From positions 1-10,903 of the forward strand of contig BEIB01000025.1 in assembly GCA_002898615.1 (NCBI GenBank): a stretch of 10,903 nucleotides of DNA, given 5' to 3'. Under the pieces are notes generated by a model, which was not told the origin of the DNA, did not search any database, and saw only the letters and a list, made by a program, of their open reading frames with translations. Position 1 is the stretch's first letter. Every line of letters begins with the position of its first letter. The position numbers were made by a program, and so were the translations under genes. Below, piece by piece: positions 1 through 6,938 of this stretch. The stretch is from a bacterium HR25. GTDB taxonomy: Bacteria; Chloroflexota; Dehalococcoidia; SM23-28-2; HRbin24.

Positions 1-881
1 AAGGCCTCTTTGGTGAGGGTGGTCAGCACCAGCTCTCCCTGCTGGCCCTCGGGCAGGGGCTCCCCGGTCTGGGGGTCGACGATCTCGGGGTAGAAGTGGT
101 CCTCCCAGACGTGGAGTCCCCGCTTCTCCTCCCGGCACTCGATGGCCACGCCAGGGCCCATGACCTCGCTCAGACCGTAGATATCGCAGGCGTCGATGCC
201 GCCGAAGGCCTCCTCGATCTTGCGGCGCATCTCCTCGGACCAGGGTTCGGCCCCCAGGACGGCGTAGCGTAGCCGCAGGCGGTCCAGGATGCCGGCCTCC
301 GCCGCCCGCTCCGCCAGGAGCATGGCATAGGAGGGGGTGCAGCAGAGGCCGTTAGCCTCCAGGTCCACCAGGAGCTGGAGCTGGAGGGGCGTGTTCCCCC
401 CGGAGACGGGCACGGCCGTGGCCCCCAGGCGTTCTATGCCGTAGTGCAGCCCCAGTCCGCCGGTGAAGAGGCCGTAGCCGTAGGCGTTATGAATGACATC
501 GTCCGGGGTGGCGCCGGCGGCGGCCAGGGAGCGGGCGTTGACCTCGGCGAAGATGTCTATATCCTGGGCGGTGTAGGCGACGATGGTGGGCCTCCCCCTG
601 GTGCCGGAAGAGGCATGGAGGCGCACCACCTGGCGCATGGGGACGTTCAGCATGCCCAGGGGGTAGTTGTCCCGCAGATCGGCCTTGACGGTAAAGGGGA
701 GGGAGGCCAGTTGCTCCAGGTGCCGGAACTCCTCCGCTCTGACCTTGGCCGAGGCGAGGCGCTCTCGCCAGAAGGGCGAGGGGGAGTTCTCCAGTCGCCG
801 TAGCAGCTCCTGCAGACGACGGAGCTGGAGGGCGGCCAGTTGGGAGCGGGGCATCGTCTCGCATTCCGGCTGGAACATCAT
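1..881 (-). CDS. paaK: phenylacetate-CoA ligase, PaaK family (C-terminus cut off by window edge)
   Basis: An AMP-forming acyl-CoA ligase of the adenylate-forming superfamily. Family members activate phenylacetate (or related aryl acids) with ATP and CoA in the cytoplasm, the entry step of aerobic phenylacetate degradation. About 293 residues are visible. The nucleotide-binding loop HASSGTRGRPT lies at residues 89-99, followed by the PaaK hallmark AYGYGLFTGGLG and by YGLSEVMGPG near 235-244. The usual length is about 430 residues, so roughly the last 140, including the mobile C-terminal domain, lie outside. Two adjacent ATG codons (881 and 878) are possible starts; a GGAGG at 887-891 is 5 or 8 bases away, favouring 878 slightly. 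The frame stays open further upstream, but nothing there looks like a PaaK N-terminus. It is transcribed divergently from mutS. The family is sure; phenylacetate as substrate is inferred, and a related aryl-CoA ligase is possible. Confidence 0.88.
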   Translation of the reverse strand, partial: MMFQPECETMPRSQLAALQLRRLQELLRRLENSPSPFWRERLASAKVRAEEFRHLEQLASLPFTVKADLRDNYPLGMLNVPMRQVVRLHASSGTRGRPTIVAYTAQDIDIFAEVNARSLAAAGATPDDVIHNAYGYGLFTGGLGLHYGIERLGATAVPVSGGNTPLQLQLLVDLEANGLCCTPSYAMLLAERAAEAGILDRLRLRYAVLGAEPWSEEMRRKIEEAFGGIDACDIYGLSEVMGPGVAIECREEKRGLHVWEDHFYPEIVDPQTGEPLPEGQQGELVLTTLTKEA

Positions 882-916
882 CGTCGCCTCCCGTTGCGCG
901 GGGGTGGGGCAAGCCA

Positions 917-925
917 AGTATAGCA
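917..925 (-). promoter_or_regulatory. extended -10 promoter element for paaK
   Basis: Read on the minus strand this is TGCTATACT, an extended -10 box (TGn followed by TATACT, 5 of 6 matches to TATAAT). It would start transcription about 30 bases before the paaK start codon. No good -35 box lies 16-18 bases upstream, which fits the extended -10 type. Prediction by eye from the bacterial sigma-70 consensus; the host's own consensus is unknown. Confidence 0.4.
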
Positions 926-952
926 GAGGCGACAGCGACAGTGCTCCCCTAC

Positions 953-981
953 TGGACAGGAGGGGCTGGCCGCCTTAGTCT
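953..981 (+). promoter_or_regulatory. possible mutS promoter
   Basis: TGGACA at 953-958 matches the -35 consensus in 5 of 6 positions. After a 17-base spacer comes TAGTCT at 976-981, a poor -10 box (3 of 6). Transcription would start near 988, giving a leader of about 50 bases before the mutS ATG. The spacing is good but the -10 is weak, so this is tentative. Confidence 0.28.
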
Positions 982-1040
982 TATGTCGAGCCATAGGGGC
1001 CGTCCCCGTGAGAGGAAGCGGAGGGGGAGCGGCGGGAGCC

Positions 1041-3569
1041 ATGTCCACGCCTGTCCGCAGACAGTACCTGAGCATCAAGCGACGCTTCCCCGATGCCATC
1101 GTCCTCTTCCGCTACGGCGACTTCTACGAGATGTTCGACGAGGACGCCCGTGAGGCGGCCCGCGTCCTGCAACTGGCCCTGACCTCCAGGGACTTCGGTC
1201 AGGGGGAGAGGTCTCCCATGGCCGGCTTCCCCCACCACGCCCTGCCCCACTACCTGGGCCGGCTGGTACGGCAGGGCTACCGCGTGGCCATCTGCGAGCA
1301 GCTAAGCGAGCCCGGGCGCGGCCTGGTGGAGCGGGACGTGGTGCGCGTGGTGACGCCCGGGACCCTGATGGAGCCCGGCCTCCTCTCACCGGACGAGAAC
1401 AACTACCTGGCAGCCGCCCTGCTGACCGGTAACCGGGCGGGCCTGGCCCTGGCCGATGTCAGCACCGGGGAGTTCGCCGTGGCCCAGTTCGAGGGGCCGG
1501 CGGCGCAGGAGGAGCTGCTCCAGGAGCTGGAGCGCCTCCGGCCGGCGGAGGTGCTGATCCCGGAAGGAGGGGAGGGGGCGCTGACCGGGCGCTTCTACAT
1601 GACCCGCAGGAGCGCCTTCGCCTTCAACCTGACGAAGGCGCGGGAGGCCGTCTGCCAGCACTTCCAGGTGGCCACGCTGGAGGGGTTCGGTTGCGCCCAT
1701 ATGGAGGTGGCCATCGGCGCCGCCGGCGCCCTCTTGGACTACCTGCGAGAGACCTGCCCCCAGGCGCTGGCCGGCCTGCGAGAGCTGCGCCCCCTCCTGC
1801 CATCGGCCTACATGGCGATAGACCCGGACGCCTGCCGCCACCTGGAGCTCCTCCAGAACGCCCGCACCGGCGAGCTCAAGGGCAGCCTCCTCTGGGCGCT
1901 GGACCGCACCCGCACCCCCATGGGCGGCCGCCTCCTGCGCCGACGGCTCCTTCAGCCCTTGCTGGACGTCCACGCCATCGGCGAGCGCCTGGACGCAGTA
2001 CAGGAGCTGAAGGAGTCCCCGGGGACACGGCGGGAGCTCCGCTCCCTCCTGGGCGGAATAGGCGATCTGGAGCGGACGGTGGCGCGGGTGCGCGGCCGCT
2101 CCGCCACGCCGAGAGAGCTCCTCTCCCTGGCCGAGGCCCTGCGGACGGTGTCCGCCCTGCGCTCCGCCCTGGCCGAGGCCCGCAGCGCTCCCCTACGCCG
2201 CCTGCGGGAGGCCCTCGACCCCTGCTGGGAGGTGGCCAGCCTCGTCCGGCGGGCCGTGAGCGACCAGGAGGGCCAGCTCATCAGGGACGGCTACCACCCC
2301 GAGCTCGACGCTCTGCGCCGCCAGGCCGGGCGCGCCCGCCGCTGGATGGCGGAGCTGGAGGGCCGGGAGCGCGTCCGCACCGGCATACGCTCCCTCAAGG
2401 TGCGCTACAACCGCATCTTCGGTTACTACATCGAGGTGACGCGGCCCAATCTGGGGCTGGTGCCCCCGGACTACATCCGCAAGCAGAGCATGGCCCACGC
2501 CGAGCGCTTCGTCACCCCGGAGCTGAAGGAGCAGGAGGCACTCCTCCTTCACACCGAGGCGCAGGAGGAGGAGATGGAGCAGGCCCTCTACCAGGACGTG
2601 CTGGCCCAGGTGGCCGCCCAGGCCGGCCGTCTTCTGGCCACCGCCGAGGCTATAGCGGAGCTGGATGTCTTCCTCTCCATGGCCGAGGTGGCAGCCGCCC
2701 ACGGCTACGTCCGACCGGAGCTGCACGAGGGCGATGCCATAGAGATCAGCGAGGGCCGCCACCCGGTGGTAGAGCGGGCCCTGGCTATGGAGGGGAAGAG
2801 CTTCGTCCCCAACGACTGCCGTCTGGACAGGGAGGAGCAGCAGGTGCTCATCCTGACGGGGCCCAACATGGCCGGCAAGTCCACCTACCTGCGCCAGGTG
2901 GCCCTCATCGTCCTCATGGCCCAGGTGGGGAGCTTCGTTCCCGCCCGGGCAGCCCGCATCGGCATCGTGGATCGCCTCTTCACCAGGGTCGGCGCCGAAG
3001 ACGACATCGCCTCCGGGGCCAGCACCTTCATGCTTGAGATGGCGGAGACCGCCCGCATCCTGCGGGGGGCCACGTCCCGTAGCCTCGTTCTCCTGGACGA
3101 GGTGGGCCGCGGCACCAGCACCTACGATGGCATGGCCATCGCTCGCGCCGTTCTGGAACACATACACCACCGTCTGGGCGCCCGAACCCTCTTCGCCACC
3201 CACTACCTGGAGCTGGCGTCCCTGGCGGAGGAGCTGCCCCGCGCCCGCAACTGGAACACTGCTGTAGCCGAGGAGGATGGACGCCTCGTCTTCCTCTATC
3301 GCGTCGTCCCCGGGGCGGCCGACAGGAGCTACGGCGTGCAGGTGGCCCAGCTCGCTGGCCTCCCCCAGGAGGTAGTGGAGCGGGCACGTGAGTTGCTGGC
3401 CGCCATGGAGCGCCTGCCGCCGCCGGCCAGCGCTCGGGCCCCGGCCCCCGCCGCCGACAGCCACGATGGCCTGGTGGGGGAGCTCCTCTCCCTCGACCTG
3501 GTCAACATGACGCCCCTTCAGGCCATCAACAAGCTCTTCGAGCTGCAGCAGAAGGCCAGGAGCCGCTGA
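1041..3569 (+). CDS. mutS: DNA mismatch repair protein MutS
   Basis: MutS binds base mismatches and small loops as a dimer and uses ATP to change into a sliding clamp that recruits MutL. The 842-residue product has the full family architecture. The mismatch-binding domain is at the N-terminus, with the intercalating Phe28 and Glu30 in GDFYEMF (26-32). The connector and lever/clamp domains span roughly 125-560. In the ABC-type ATPase domain, Walker A GPNMAGKST is at 607-615, the STFMLEM signature follows, Walker B LVLLDE is at 682-687 with Glu687, and FATHYLEL carries the switch histidine. The C-terminal DLVNMTPLQAINKLFEL helix is conserved in the family. The ATG at 1041 gives the normal N-terminus; a GTG at 1008 would add 11 Gly/Ala-rich residues without homology. 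The stop TGA overlaps the mutL ATG by one base, so the two are translationally coupled. No QLSLF-type sliding-clamp motif is evident before the last helix. Confidence 0.97.
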   Translation: MSTPVRRQYLSIKRRFPDAIVLFRYGDFYEMFDEDAREAARVLQLALTSRDFGQGERSPMAGFPHHALPHYLGRLVRQGYRVAICEQLSEPGRGLVERDVVRVVTPGTLMEPGLLSPDENNYLAAALLTGNRAGLALADVSTGEFAVAQFEGPAAQEELLQELERLRPAEVLIPEGGEGALTGRFYMTRRSAFAFNLTKAREAVCQHFQVATLEGFGCAHMEVAIGAAGALLDYLRETCPQALAGLRELRPLLPSAYMAIDPDACRHLELLQNARTGELKGSLLWALDRTRTPMGGRLLRRRLLQPLLDVHAIGERLDAVQELKESPGTRRELRSLLGGIGDLERTVARVRGRSATPRELLSLAEALRTVSALRSALAEARSAPLRRLREALDPCWEVASLVRRAVSDQEGQLIRDGYHPELDALRRQAGRARRWMAELEGRERVRTGIRSLKVRYNRIFGYYIEVTRPNLGLVPPDYIRKQSMAHAERFVTPELKEQEALLLHTEAQEEEMEQALYQDVLAQVAAQAGRLLATAEAIAELDVFLSMAEVAAAHGYVRPELHEGDAIEISEGRHPVVERALAMEGKSFVPNDCRLDREEQQVLILTGPNMAGKSTYLRQVALIVLMAQVGSFVPARAARIGIVDRLFTRVGAEDDIASGASTFMLEMAETARILRGATSRSLVLLDEVGRGTSTYDGMAIARAVLEHIHHRLGARTLFATHYLELASLAEELPRARNWNTAVAEEDGRLVFLYRVVPGAADRSYGVQVAQLAGLPQEVVERARELLAAMERLPPPASARAPAPAADSHDGLVGELLSLDLVNMTPLQAINKLFELQQKARSR

Positions 3570-5194
3570 TGCCCCTCTGGACGCTGCCCTCGTCCCTGGT
3601 TGAGCGCATCGCCGCCGGGGAGGTCATCCAGGGCCCGGCCTCCGTGGTGAAGGAGCTGGTGGAGAACGCCCTGGACGCCGGCGCCTCGTCCGTCTGCGTC
3701 TGGGTCTGGGGCGGCGGCCTGGAGGCCGTCCAGGTGTCCGACGATGGCTGTGGCATCCCCGCCGCAGAGCTGGAGCGGGCCTTCCATCACTTCACCACCA
3801 GCAAGCTCGCCTCCCCGGACGATCTGGGGCGAGTGACAACGCTGGGCTTTCGGGGCGAGGCGCTGGCCTGCATCGCCGCCCTGGCCGATGTGGAAGTGGT
3901 CAGCCGCACGGAAGGGGCGCTGGCGGCTGCCCAGCTCGCCCTGCGCTGCGGCGAGGTGACGGAGAGGCGACAGGCCGCCCGCTCCCGAGGGACGACGGTG
4001 ACGGTGCGTCGCCTCTTCCAGGACGAGCCGGAGCGCCGCCGCCTGGACCGACGGCGCGAAGAGGCGAAGACCGTCCAGGTAGTGCGGGGTTACGCCCTGG
4101 CTCATCCGCACGTCCGTTTCGAACTGCACCTGGACGGGAGGCCCGTCCTGAGCACCTCGGGCTCCGGGAGCCTCGCCGGGGCACTGGCCGAGATATACGG
4201 CCCTCACCTGGCCAGCAACATGACTGCCTTCGGCCCCCTGGGGGACGACCGGGTGCAGGTGCGGGGCCTGGTCTCCCGGCCGCCGGCCTCCCGGCCAGGC
4301 CGGCACCACCTGCACGTGTCAGTGAACGGACGGCCAGTGGGGAGCTCACCCCTTCTAGAGGCGCTGGAGGCTGCGTTGCGGCCCGTCTTCCTCAAGGGCC
4401 GCTTCCCGGTGGCCGTGATCCACGTCCTTTCGCCTCCCTGGGCGGTGGACGTGAACCTGAGCCCCACCAAGGACAGGGTTCGCCTCCTCTTCGAGCAGGA
4501 GGCGCTGGCGCTGCTGCGGGAGGCGGTGCGGGACGCCCTGCGCGCGGGGCCGCCGTCCCTCTCCCGGGAGCGGGCCAGGGGCCTCGCCCTCGTCGCCTCC
4601 TGGCCCCAGGCGACCCCGGCCGGGCCGCCGCCCCAGCCGGAGCAGCCCCTCTCCCTCCTGGGCCAGCTCATGGGCACCTTCCTGCTGGCCGAGGGTCCCG
4701 AGGGGCTCTACGTCATAGACCAGCACCGGGCGCACGAGCGGGCCCTCTACGACCTGCTATTGGCCCGGCGCGGCGGCGACCGGGTGCCCCTGACGGAGCC
4801 GCTCCTCCTGGAGCTACGCCCCCACCAGGCCGTCCTGCTGCAGCGTTCGCCGGGGCTGCTGGAGGAGCTGGGCTTCTCGCTGGAGGTCTTCGGCCCCTAC
4901 CACTTCTTGGTCCGGGAGGTGCCCGCCCTGCTGGACGGTCTGGAGGCGTCGGCGCTGGAGGAGGCCCTGCGGGACGCCCTCCACGATGAGGGATGGCTGG
5001 AACGGCTCCTGGGCTCTCTGGCCTGTCGACTGGCGGTGCGCCGGGGGCGGGCCCTAACGGAGGAGGAGATGGGCCAGATACTGGCCGCCTACCGCGCCCC
5101 CGGCGCGCCCGTCCTCTGCCCCCATGGCGGGCCCATCGCCTTCGTGGTGGGGAAGGAGCTGCTGGCCCGCCAGCTCGATATTCCCCTGCGCTAG
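3569..5194 (+). CDS. mutL: DNA mismatch repair protein MutL
   Basis: MutL is a dimeric GHKL ATPase that links MutS mismatch recognition to strand incision and excision. The 541-residue product shows the N-terminal ATPase: IAAGEVI (14-20), KELVENALDAG with catalytic Glu29 and Mg-binding Asn33, DDGCGI (58-63), FTTSKL (75-80), GFRGEAL (93-99). The transducer domain has VNGRPVG and VDVNLSPTK. A short linker (about 335-365) leads to the dimerisation domain. There DQHRAHERALYD (384-395), ACRLAVRRG (485-493) and CPHGGP (517-522) match the endonuclease type of MutL; Asp384, His386, Glu390, Cys517 and His519 are the probable metal ligands. The usual DQHA(X)2E(X)4E motif is varied at two places (Arg387, Asp395). 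At 541 residues it is shorter than the typical 600-650, mainly because of the linker. Its start lies inside the mutS stop (TGATG). Its stop interlocks with the convergent nitroreductase gene. Confidence 0.96.
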   Translation: MPLWTLPSSLVERIAAGEVIQGPASVVKELVENALDAGASSVCVWVWGGGLEAVQVSDDGCGIPAAELERAFHHFTTSKLASPDDLGRVTTLGFRGEALACIAALADVEVVSRTEGALAAAQLALRCGEVTERRQAARSRGTTVTVRRLFQDEPERRRLDRRREEAKTVQVVRGYALAHPHVRFELHLDGRPVLSTSGSGSLAGALAEIYGPHLASNMTAFGPLGDDRVQVRGLVSRPPASRPGRHHLHVSVNGRPVGSSPLLEALEAALRPVFLKGRFPVAVIHVLSPPWAVDVNLSPTKDRVRLLFEQEALALLREAVRDALRAGPPSLSRERARGLALVASWPQATPAGPPPQPEQPLSLLGQLMGTFLLAEGPEGLYVIDQHRAHERALYDLLLARRGGDRVPLTEPLLLELRPHQAVLLQRSPGLLEELGFSLEVFGPYHFLVREVPALLDGLEASALEEALRDALHDEGWLERLLGSLACRLAVRRGRALTEEEMGQILAAYRAPGAPVLCPHGGPIAFVVGKELLARQLDIPLR

Positions 5195-5850
5195 CTCCCT
5201 TGCTGGGGAGGATAGAAGGGGTTGCCGTACCGGTCCACGAAGGCGATCTCGTGCAGGGGTGCCCGCGTCAGCTTCCTGGGCAGGGGACGGGCGGGCCAGC
5301 CCAGTACCACGTGGCAGGCGGTGGAGAGCTCCTCCGGGATCTCCAGCAGCTCCTTCACCTGCGGCTCGAAGTGGCATAGGAGGGTGGTTATGGCCGCGCC
5401 GAGCCCTTCCTCTCGTGCCTTCAGGAACATGTTCTGCACCGAGGTGTAGACGGAGCACCCGCCGACGATGCTGGGCCGCCCCAGTTCCGCGTCGGTGATG
5501 TGGACATCGGCCAGGCGGGCGCACACGACCACTATGACCGGCGCCACGTCCATGTGCTCGGCGAAGTAGTCGGCCGCCTCGATGGCCCGCTGCTGCTGAG
5601 GGCTCCCCACCCGTATCTCCCCCTGGTGGACGGCCTGCAGGTAGGCCTTCCAGGGGATCAGGTACCACTCCTTGAGCTGGCGACGCTTGGCGGGGTCTTT
5701 GACGACGATGAACCGCCAGGGCTGTCGGTTCCCCCCGGAGGGAGCGAAGCGGGCGGCGTTGAGCACCCGCGCCAGGACATCGTCGGGTATGGGGTCCGGC
5801 CGGAAGTAGCGACAGGTGCCCGCCGTCTCGATGACTTCTTGAAGCTCCAT
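5191..5850 (-). CDS. nitroreductase-family FMN-dependent oxidoreductase
   Basis: A 219-residue protein of the nitroreductase superfamily, flavin enzymes that usually bind FMN as homodimers and use NAD(P)H to reduce nitro compounds, quinones or other acceptors, though some members have other tasks. The N-terminal FMN-binding pattern is clear: CRYFRPDPIP (13-22) and APSGGNRQPWRF (36-47). The central GLGAAITT (149-156) and the C-terminal LGWPARP (183-189) occupy the usual positions. The ATG at 5850 has AGGAGG at 5856-5861, five bases upstream; a TTG at 5883 could extend the protein by 11 residues but has no such site. The gene is convergent with mutL and shares the CTAG stop tetramer. The true substrate cannot be told from the sequence. 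No signal peptide or membrane segment is present, so it is cytoplasmic. Confidence 0.9.
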   Translation of the reverse strand: MELQEVIETAGTCRYFRPDPIPDDVLARVLNAARFAPSGGNRQPWRFIVVKDPAKRRQLKEWYLIPWKAYLQAVHQGEIRVGSPQQQRAIEAADYFAEHMDVAPVIVVVCARLADVHITDAELGRPSIVGGCSVYTSVQNMFLKAREEGLGAAITTLLCHFEPQVKELLEIPEELSTACHVVLGWPARPLPRKLTRAPLHEIAFVDRYGNPFYPPQQGS

Positions 5851-5882
5851 GTATGCCTCCTGTGTGGGGTGAGAGTGGCCCA

Positions 5883-5912
5883 AGTCTACCGGGAGAGGCC
5901 GGACAGCATCAA
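5883..5912 (-). promoter_or_regulatory. predicted promoter of the nitroreductase gene
   Basis: On the minus strand TTGATG (5912-5907, 4 of 6 matches to TTGACA) is followed after 18 bases by TAGACT (5888-5883, 4 of 6 to TATAAT). Transcription would begin near 5876, about 25 bases before the start codon and just downstream of the hairpin that probably ends the previous transcript. The arrangement is coherent but each box is imperfect. Confidence 0.38.
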
Positions 5913-5927
5913 GCCCCGGCGAGACGA

Positions 5928-5955
5928 CAGGGGGACGCCCGCAAGCGTCCCCCTG
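5928..5955 (-). terminator. strong GC hairpin, probable terminator of the matrixin gene
   Basis: A perfect 11-base-pair inverted repeat: CAGGGGGACGC (5928-5938) and GCGTCCCCCTG (5945-5955), separated by a 6-base loop. On the minus strand it begins 20 bases after the matrixin stop codon and precedes the nitroreductase promoter, the place expected for a terminator. The run after the stem on the minus strand (TCGTCTCGCC) is not a real U-tract, so it is not a textbook intrinsic terminator. It could instead protect the 3' end of the mRNA. Confidence 0.6.
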
Positions 5956-5975
5956 AACTGCGCCGCATCCGGTGG

Positions 5976-6752
5976 CTAGTAACCGCCAGCTACCGTGTAA
6001 CCGCTCTTATCGCCGGCCGTGAGGGTGCGCTTCTTGACCTCGCCCCTGGGGGCGCTGGGGTACATAGTGGCGTGGCCGGCGGTATCGCTCAGATGGTCCA
6101 GCCCCACTGCGTGCCCCACTTCATGGGTGCCCACGTTCCCCACCTCGTAGCGGTCCTGGGCGTTGCAGGTGATGAAGACTCCCCAGGGCTGGTGGAGGTT
6201 GTAGAAGATGTCCGCCTCCATGATAGCGCCGCTAGCGTCCGTCCAGGTCCAGGTGGCGGCCAGGACGTTGCGGGGCACTATATAGGCCCAGCCCACCGTG
6301 TTGTTGCCGTCCACCGCCGGGCTGGCGGCGCCGCCCGTGGCGTTGACGGTGAAATACTGGCGCGTGTCGCCGGCGGCGTCCCAGGCCTGGAAGGACTGCT
6401 GGATGGCGGTGGTAGCGGCGTCCTTGTCTATGGGGATGCTGTCGCGGTTGATGTTGAAGACGAGGCCGTTCGGGTTGGCGGAGGCGAAGCGGGGGACGGT
6501 CGTGCTCTGGTCACCGTCGGTGCACTTATCGTAGCTGCTGCCTGGCTTCCTCCCCCTCTGCCCCTCCGCCGGGAAGACGTGGACGTAGAGCCTGAGCTCG
6601 CGTCCGTTGACCCGGACGGGCTGCCCCCTGATCTCCCTGGCCTCTATGACGGGCGGCTGGGCCTCGGCGGTCTCCCCCCGTCCCCCAGGAGCGAGAAGGG
6701 CCAGGGCGGCCAGCAGGGCGAGGGCCAGCGTGAGAGTGAAGGCTCTCGGCAT
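5976..6752 (-). CDS. secreted matrixin-like (M10-type metzincin) zinc metalloprotease
   Basis: A 258-residue predicted extracellular protease. A signal peptide covers residues 1-31: Arg3, a long Leu/Ala stretch, and an AEA cleavage site before Gln32. The zinc site HEVGHAVGLDH (210-220) is a complete metzincin motif, with His210, His214 and His220 as ligands and Glu211 as the catalytic base. Asp219 before the last histidine and the Met-turn ATMYP with Met230 place it with matrixins (family M10A). There is no PRCGxPD cysteine-switch propeptide. Cys77 and Cys196 are the only cysteines and may form a disulfide. The central part has a helix-like stretch (AIQQSFQAW) and short beta-rich pieces as in small bacterial matrixins. 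The ATG at 6752 has AAAGGAGG at 6759-6766, six bases away; an upstream GTG at 6803 would spoil the signal peptide. It stands alone, with its own promoter and hairpin. The substrate is unknown. Confidence 0.85.
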   Translation of the reverse strand: MPRAFTLTLALALLAALALLAPGGRGETAEAQPPVIEAREIRGQPVRVNGRELRLYVHVFPAEGQRGRKPGSSYDKCTDGDQSTTVPRFASANPNGLVFNINRDSIPIDKDAATTAIQQSFQAWDAAGDTRQYFTVNATGGAASPAVDGNNTVGWAYIVPRNVLAATWTWTDASGAIMEADIFYNLHQPWGVFITCNAQDRYEVGNVGTHEVGHAVGLDHLSDTAGHATMYPSAPRGEVKKRTLTAGDKSGYTVAGGY

Positions 6753-6839
6753 GGGAGGCCTCCTTTCGGGTCGGGAACGGCCGGCCTCTGGCAGGAAAGG
6801 CACCAGGTGCTGGCGTCCTCGGGCCAGATCGTCGGATGT

Positions 6840-6868
6840 AGCGTAAGATATCGCCCCATCTCTGTCAA
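6840..6868 (-). promoter_or_regulatory. predicted promoter of the matrixin gene
   Basis: On the minus strand a perfect -35 box TTGACA (6868-6863) is followed after exactly 17 bases by TACGCT (6845-6840), which keeps only the T, A and final T of the -10 consensus. Transcription would start near 6833 and give a leader of about 80 bases. A perfect -35 with a poor -10 is common for promoters that need an activator; this is inference. Confidence 0.42.
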
Positions 6869-6874
6869 TATCTT
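6845..6874. promoter_or_regulatory. inverted repeat overlapping the matrixin promoter, possible operator
   Basis: AAGATAT at 6845-6851 and ATATCTT at 6868-6874 form a perfect 7-base inverted repeat with half-site centres 23 bases apart, about two helical turns. Extending outward, CGTAAGATAT and the reverse complement CCGAAGATAT agree at 8 of 10 positions. The two arms touch the -10 and -35 boxes of the predicted matrixin promoter. This is the layout of a binding site for a dimeric regulator, but no regulator gene is in the window. Confidence 0.35.
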
Positions 6875-6938
6875 CGGCGCTATGCTGGAAACTCCTGTTT
6901 CCTCCTTCCCCGTTATGCCCACTGGAGCCCCATCCTCA

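Larger units (their letters stand above)
882..1040. promoter_or_regulatory. divergent intergenic region between paaK and mutS
   Basis: A 159-base gene-free spacer between two divergently transcribed genes, so it must hold both promoters. Ribosome-binding sites are visible at each end: GGAGG at 887-891 for paaK (minus strand), and purine-rich GGAGG/GGGGAG at 1020-1029 plus GGGAG at 1034-1038 for mutS. A short GGGG/CCCC hairpin around 996-1007 would sit in the mutS leader but is weak. No RNA gene or longer repeat was seen. Confidence 0.6.

Noticed and set aside
1008..1040. GTG start adding 11 residues to MutS
   Set aside because: The extra residues are Gly/Ala filler; MutS proteins begin close to the ATG at 1041, and purine-rich ribosome-binding sequence lies between the two.
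2193..3464. 423-codon open frame on the minus strand inside mutS
   Set aside because: It lies wholly opposite a certain gene, its product is a low-complexity Gly/His/Leu-rich string with no recognisable motif, and long antisense frames are expected in GC-rich coding DNA.
6798..6812. Palindrome GCACC-A-GGTGC in the leader of the matrixin gene
   Set aside because: Only five base pairs with a one-base centre; too short to form a hairpin and not clearly placed relative to the promoter.
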